DNA of 64,000 bases. Source: an uncultured Flavobacteriaceae bacterium (GTDB lineage Bacteria > Bacteroidota > Bacteroidia > Flavobacteriales > Flavobacteriaceae). Under the pieces are notes generated by a model, which saw only the letters and a list, made by a program, of their open reading frames with translations, made no database searches and had not been told where the DNA came from. This document shows, piece after piece, positions 60,347-64,000 of the stretch; positions within the stretch are counted from its first letter, which is position 1; every line of letters begins with the position of its first letter. The position numbers and the translations under genes were made by a program. The stretch is taken from NCBI GenBank assembly GCA_947500585.1, contig CANMSN010000009.1, positions 62,001 through 126,000 of the forward strand. Reading direction: 5' to 3'.

Positions 60347-61990
60347 ATGAATATCAACTTCAACAAAAACGAAGATCATAATAAACTTTTAGTATCAGAA
60401 CTACAAAAACGGCTAGCAAAAGTCAGTTTAGGTGGTGGTAAATCGCGTATTGAAAAGCTACATAGCAAAGGTAAAATGACTGCTAGAGAGCGTATTGATT
60501 ATTTATTAGACAACAAAAAAAAGTCTATCGAAATTGCAGCTTTTGCAGGGGAAGACATGTATAAAGAACATGGTGGCTGTCCTTCTGGCGGTGTAGTTGT
60601 AAAAATTGGTTACATTAAAGGAAAGCAATGTGTTGTAGTGGCTAATGATGCGACAGTTAAAGCTGGTGCATGGTTTCCTATTACAGGAAAAAAGAATCTT
60701 CGTGCGCAAGAAATAGCCATTGAAAACAAATTACCAATTATTTATTTGGTTGATTCTGCGGGTGTTTACCTCCCACTACAAGATGAGATTTTCCCAGACA
60801 AAGAACATTTTGGACGCATTTTTAGAAACAACGCCATAATGAGTAGCATGGGTATTACACAAATTTCAGCAGTTATGGGAAGTTGTGTTGCCGGTGGTGC
60901 CTACCTCCCTATTATGAGTGATGAAGCTTTAATTGTTGATAAAACAGGAAGTATCTTTTTAGCAGGTAGTTATTTAGTAAAAGCTGCGATTGGAGAAAGT
61001 ATTGATAATGAAACTTTAGGTGGCGCAACAACACACTGTGAAATTTCTGGAGTTACCGATTATAAAGCTAAGGATGATGCTGATGCATTAGACACCATTA
61101 AAAACATTATTGATAAAATTGGGGATTACGATAAAGCTGGTTTTAATAGAAATGATGCCAAAAAACCAAAAGAGAATCCTGAAGATATTTTTGGAATACT
61201 ACCAAGATCGAGAGCGGACCAATACGACATGTATGAGATTATTAAACGCTTAGTTGATAATTCGGAATATGATGAATATAAAGCTGGATACGGACAAACC
61301 ATTATAACCTGTTATGCTCGTATTGATGGTTGGGCAGTTGGTATTGTGGCTAATCAGCGTAAATTAGTTAAGACTACAGGCTCTAAAACTAAACCTAAAG
61401 AAATGCAATTTGGCGGTGTTATTTATAATGATTCCGCAGATAAAGCCACGCGTTTTATTGCCAATTGTAATCAAAAGAAAATTCCTTTAGTTTTTCTTCA
61501 AGATGTTACTGGCTTTATGGTTGGTAGTAAAAGTGAACATGGTGGCATTATAAAAGATGGTGCTAAAATGGTAAATGCTGTTAGTAATTCGGTTGTGCCA
61601 AAATTCACTGTTATTATTGGAAACAGCTATGGTGCTGGTAATTATGCGATGTGTGGAAAGGCTTATGATCCAAGATTGATTTTTGCATGGCCAAGTGCAG
61701 AACTTGCAGTAATGAGCGGAAATTCTGCAGCTAAAGTATTACTTCAAATAGAAAAAGCTTCGCTTGAAAAACAAGGTGAAAAAATCACACCTGAAAAAGA
61801 AGAAGAACTATTCAATAAAATTAAAGACCGTTATGATAATCAAGTATCTCCATATTATGCAGCAGCCAGAATTTGGACAGATGCTATAATAAATCCACTA
61901 GATACTAGAACTTGGATTAGCATGGGTATTGAAGCTGCTAACCACGCTCCTATTGAAAAGAAATTTAATTTGGGAGTTTTGCAGGTGTAA
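60347..61990 (+). CDS. Acyl-CoA carboxylase beta subunit (carboxyltransferase)
   Basis: 547 aa; transfers carboxyl from biotin to an acyl-CoA. The N-terminal half carries LGGGKSRIEKLHSKGKMTAR and GSCVAGGAYLPIMSDE, where the oxyanion Gly-Gly is formed; the C-terminal half carries QDVTGFMVGSKSEHGGIIKD and GNSYGAGNYAMCGKAYDP. The TGFMVG and EHGGI-KDGAKMV pattern is closest to 3-methylcrotonyl-CoA carboxylase (leucine breakdown); propionyl-CoA carboxylase is the alternative. No biotin-carrier subunit gene is adjacent. The 3' end overlaps the convergent uxaB gene by 26 bp. Confidence 0.92.
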   Translation: MNINFNKNEDHNKLLVSELQKRLAKVSLGGGKSRIEKLHSKGKMTARERIDYLLDNKKKSIEIAAFAGEDMYKEHGGCPSGGVVVKIGYIKGKQCVVVANDATVKAGAWFPITGKKNLRAQEIAIENKLPIIYLVDSAGVYLPLQDEIFPDKEHFGRIFRNNAIMSSMGITQISAVMGSCVAGGAYLPIMSDEALIVDKTGSIFLAGSYLVKAAIGESIDNETLGGATTHCEISGVTDYKAKDDADALDTIKNIIDKIGDYDKAGFNRNDAKKPKENPEDIFGILPRSRADQYDMYEIIKRLVDNSEYDEYKAGYGQTIITCYARIDGWAVGIVANQRKLVKTTGSKTKPKEMQFGGVIYNDSADKATRFIANCNQKKIPLVFLQDVTGFMVGSKSEHGGIIKDGAKMVNAVSNSVVPKFTVIIGNSYGAGNYAMCGKAYDPRLIFAWPSAELAVMSGNSAAKVLLQIEKASLEKQGEKITPEKEEELFNKIKDRYDNQVSPYYAAARIWTDAIINPLDTRTWISMGIEAANHAPIEKKFNLGVLQV

Positions 61991-63431
61991 GTGTATAAAA
62001 AGATTCTAAAGCTGCTTTCATTCCTTTTTTAATTATAACTTCATAATAAAGTTTAACTTGATTATGAAGCCCTTGATATTTGGTTAAATCTGTTTCCCAA
62101 AAATTAGTATTGGACAAAACTGCTTGTGTAATAGCAAACGAATTATTTGATGACTTAAATAATTTTTTAAAGAAATATAAAACTTCATCATCATCATTTA
62201 GTATTATGGGTATACCATTTCTATTTCCTTTATAAAAAACAATTAATGCTGATAATGAAAACAGTAGATTTGATGGTAAGCTATTCTTAATTGCTATATA
62301 TTCTAAAATTGAAGGCAACACTCTTGTTTTGAACTTCGAAATAGAATTTAATGAAATACTCATTAATTGGTGTTCTAAATAGGGGTTTTCAAATCTATCA
62401 AAAACATCGTTTGTATAATTAATAAGTTCTTCTTCAGGAAAGTTTAATGTGCTATTTATTTCATTTGTAACTAATTTTTTTAAAAACTTCTTTATCAAAT
62501 CATTTTCTAAACATTCTCTTACGGTATTTAAACCAAACAAATATCCTAAAGGAACCAATAATGTGTGCAAACCATTAAGAATTCTTACCTTAATGGTTTT
62601 ATATTTTTTAATATCGTTGGTGAAAATAACATTTAAACCAATTGTATCAGCTGGAAATTTTTTACGAATATTGCTTGGTGCTTCAATTACAAATAAATGA
62701 TAATATTCGCTTTCTACTATTAATTCATCTTTATACCCTAGGTTTTCTTGTATAGAAAAAACTCTATTTTTTGGGTATCCTGAAACAATTCTGTCTACTA
62801 AAGTATTACAAAAAACATTATGATTAATAACCCAAGAAATAAAGCTTGTTTCTAGCTTCCATATTTTAGCGTACTTTAAAACAAGCTCACGTAATTTATC
62901 CCCGTTGTTATCAATTAATTCGCACGGAAAAAAAATGAGCCCTTTGTTTTTATCTTCATTAAACACTTTAAATCGTTGATAAAGAAAAGCGGTTACTTTT
63001 GCAGGAAAACTAGTTTGAGGCTTTTCTGTTAACCGGTCCTCTGCATTAAAAACAATGCCCGCTTCTGTTGTATTAGATATTATAAATTGAAGGTTTGGGT
63101 TTTCGGCTTGATCAAAATAATACTCAAAATTAGTGTAAGGATTTATTCCTTCATTTATGCAATCTATTATGCAATGCTTATTTTTAACTTCTCCATTTTT
63201 CCTACCTTTTAAAAATAAGGTGTATAACCCGTCTTGATTATTCAGGATTCCCAATTTCCCCTTTCCAGGTCTAGCTTTTACAACTATTATACCCGCATTA
63301 AAATTTGTAGTTTTATTAAGTTTATGAACCATCCAATCTATAAAGGCGCGTAGAAAATTCCCGTCACCAAATTGTATAATTTTAGTTGGGTATTTTTTTG
63401 TATTAAAAGTGCTTCTATTTAATGATTTCAT
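61965..63431 (-). CDS. uxaB: Tagaturonate reductase
   Basis: 488-aa mannitol dehydrogenase-family enzyme that reduces D-tagaturonate to D-altronate with NADH in galacturonate breakdown. The nucleotide loop is IIQFGDGNFLRAFIDWMVHK; the catalytic segment includes VKVRILNGLHTLLVPLGYL-like sequence VRILNGLHTLLVPLGYLFGL with the lysine KTIK just before it. No other pectin or uronate genes are adjacent here. The last 26 bases overlap the carboxylase 3' end in the opposite direction. Fructuronate reductase is the nearest alternative but is less fitting by length. Confidence 0.9.
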   Translation of the reverse strand: MKSLNRSTFNTKKYPTKIIQFGDGNFLRAFIDWMVHKLNKTTNFNAGIIVVKARPGKGKLGILNNQDGLYTLFLKGRKNGEVKNKHCIIDCINEGINPYTNFEYYFDQAENPNLQFIISNTTEAGIVFNAEDRLTEKPQTSFPAKVTAFLYQRFKVFNEDKNKGLIFFPCELIDNNGDKLRELVLKYAKIWKLETSFISWVINHNVFCNTLVDRIVSGYPKNRVFSIQENLGYKDELIVESEYYHLFVIEAPSNIRKKFPADTIGLNVIFTNDIKKYKTIKVRILNGLHTLLVPLGYLFGLNTVRECLENDLIKKFLKKLVTNEINSTLNFPEEELINYTNDVFDRFENPYLEHQLMSISLNSISKFKTRVLPSILEYIAIKNSLPSNLLFSLSALIVFYKGNRNGIPIILNDDDEVLYFFKKLFKSSNNSFAITQAVLSNTNFWETDLTKYQGLHNQVKLYYEVIIKKGMKAALESFYTLTPAKLPN

Positions 63432-63492
63432 TTATTATTTGTACAATTAATCGTTGCTTTTATTACATTAGGCTTATGTCTAAATCAGTTAT

Positions 63493-63500
63493 CAAAGGTA
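63493..63500 (-). promoter_or_regulatory. Candidate -7 box for uxaB
   Basis: Minus-strand TACCTTTG matches TAnnTTTG, 62 bp from the uxaB ATG. The rest of the 322-bp gap 63432-63753 holds only the hairpin at 63697-63722; no reading frame is supported. Confidence 0.4.
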
Positions 63501-63696
63501 GAAATCATTTCTAGACAACTTACTAAACAAAGCCTTTTTTAATGAATTGGAAGCAACCTCACTAATGTATCTACTATTTTTACTTTTATTTTGTATTTTC
63601 AATCAAAACTTGTTGTAGTTCCATGACTACTATTTTTTATCAAAATATTTACTCCTAGAATAAGTGAAGTGCGCTTTTGAATGAGTAACCCATAAA

Positions 63697-63722
63697 AAAT
63701 GCTAAACAAAAGTTTAGCATTT
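63697..63722 (-). terminator. Terminator of the acyl-CoA synthetase gene
   Basis: AAATGCTAAAC-AAAA-GTTTAGCATTT, 11-bp stem, 31 bp past the minus-strand stop and followed on that strand by a T run. Confidence 0.8.
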
Positions 63723-63753
63723 ATGTCTATACAAAATCACGAATTCTATTTTA

Positions 63754-64000
63754 CTATTTAATCAATCCCAACTTTTTCAAATTCTTTTTACGGTGAATTT
63801 TACCTGAGCCTGTTTCAATAAATTTAGGAATAGTAAAAATTTCTTTTGGTTTTTCATATTTATCTAAAACGTCAAAAATTGAAGGATCAATATTATTTTC
63901 ATCATCCTCAAGAATTAAAACTAACTTTTCTCCAAGGGTATCGTCTGGTATAGATGTAATAAAAAATTGTTGCTTAATTTTACTTCTAAGTTTAAATTCT
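63754..64000 (-). CDS. C-terminal part of an AMP-binding acyl-CoA synthetase (MenE-like)
   Basis: The last 82 residues of a minus-strand gene whose start lies outside the window; the stop is TAG at 63754-63756. The segment SIPDDTLGEKLVLILEDDEN and KPKEIFTIPKFIETGSGKIH carries the hallmark C-terminal loop of adenylate-forming enzymes, with the catalytic lysine in TGSGKIHR. O-succinylbenzoate-CoA ligase (menaquinone synthesis) is the most likely member of this length in flavobacteria, but another acyl-CoA ligase cannot be excluded from so short a piece. It ends KKLGLIK and is followed by a hairpin terminator. Confidence 0.82.
   Translation of the reverse strand, partial: EFKLRSKIKQQFFITSIPDDTLGEKLVLILEDDENNIDPSIFDVLDKYEKPKEIFTIPKFIETGSGKIHRKKNLKKLGLIK

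Noticed and set aside
1-64000. CRISPR arrays, tRNA or rRNA genes, prophage or insertion sequence
   Set aside because: No regularly spaced repeats, cloverleaf or rRNA-like sequence, integrase, transposase or phage structural genes were seen.

Overview
The window is AT-rich chromosomal DNA from a marine-type member of the Flavobacteriaceae (Bacteroidota). The signs are DUF3667, DUF4834, CAL67264-family and YfhO proteins, a type IX secretion (T9SS) sorting tail, lipoproteins with acidic residues after the lipid cysteine, a carboxypeptidase-regulatory TonB-dependent receptor, -7 boxes of the TAnnTTTG type, and almost no Shine-Dalgarno sequences. No rRNA, tRNA, CRISPR array or prophage was seen.

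Layout. 0-9.7 kb: the end of an unknown gene, an ECF sigma factor, uvrA, a DUF3667 membrane protein, two secreted proteins that each follow a sigma-54-like promoter, and a PIN-domain membrane protein that looks accessory. 9.7-15.3 kb: an envelope-glycan operon (flippase, glycosyltransferase, YfhO). 15.4-25.4 kb: an outer-membrane protein, an acetyltransferase-like protein, an acyl-CoA:amino acid condensing enzyme, a frameshifted propeller/LytTR sensor, a T9SS leucine-rich protein with a LamG lipoprotein, and a cysteate-synthase-like enzyme. The condensing enzyme and the synthase-like enzyme could together start sulfonolipid (capnine) synthesis. 25.5-41.1 kb: mostly housekeeping (S9 peptidase, YbaB, threonine aldolase, prfB with its +1 frameshift site, HAD and ArsC proteins, TonB receptor, peroxiredoxin, fumC, Crp/Fnr regulator with a racemase), then an arginase-fold protein lacking metal ligands and a MarR-GNAT fusion.

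41.1-52.6 kb is the most unusual part: about a dozen minus-strand genes, mostly of unknown function. They include a AAA+ ATPase, a long coiled-coil protein, two membrane proteins, a NUDIX hydrolase and several orphan soluble proteins. I read it as an uncharacterised AAA+/coiled-coil/membrane module. It is studded with short palindromic repeats whose ends are conserved (GTCATT at one end, GAATCC at the other) while their stems covary. One pair of these palindromes tightly encloses a single-domain GIY-YIG nuclease gene and resembles a tiny mobile unit. A structured intergenic RNA candidate lies between two genes of the module.

52.8-64 kb: tandem small membrane proteins (the second broken by a stop), ettA, a beta-lactamase-like hydrolase, a redox-stress cluster (two pirins, a MarR regulator, an FMN reductase), a biotin-dependent carboxylase beta subunit, tagaturonate reductase, and the C-terminus of an acyl-CoA synthetase.

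Two genes carry one-base frameshifts in A/T homopolymers (21172-21179 and 42178-42184) and one has an in-frame stop (53186-53188). These may be real lesions, phase-variable tracts or sequencing errors.
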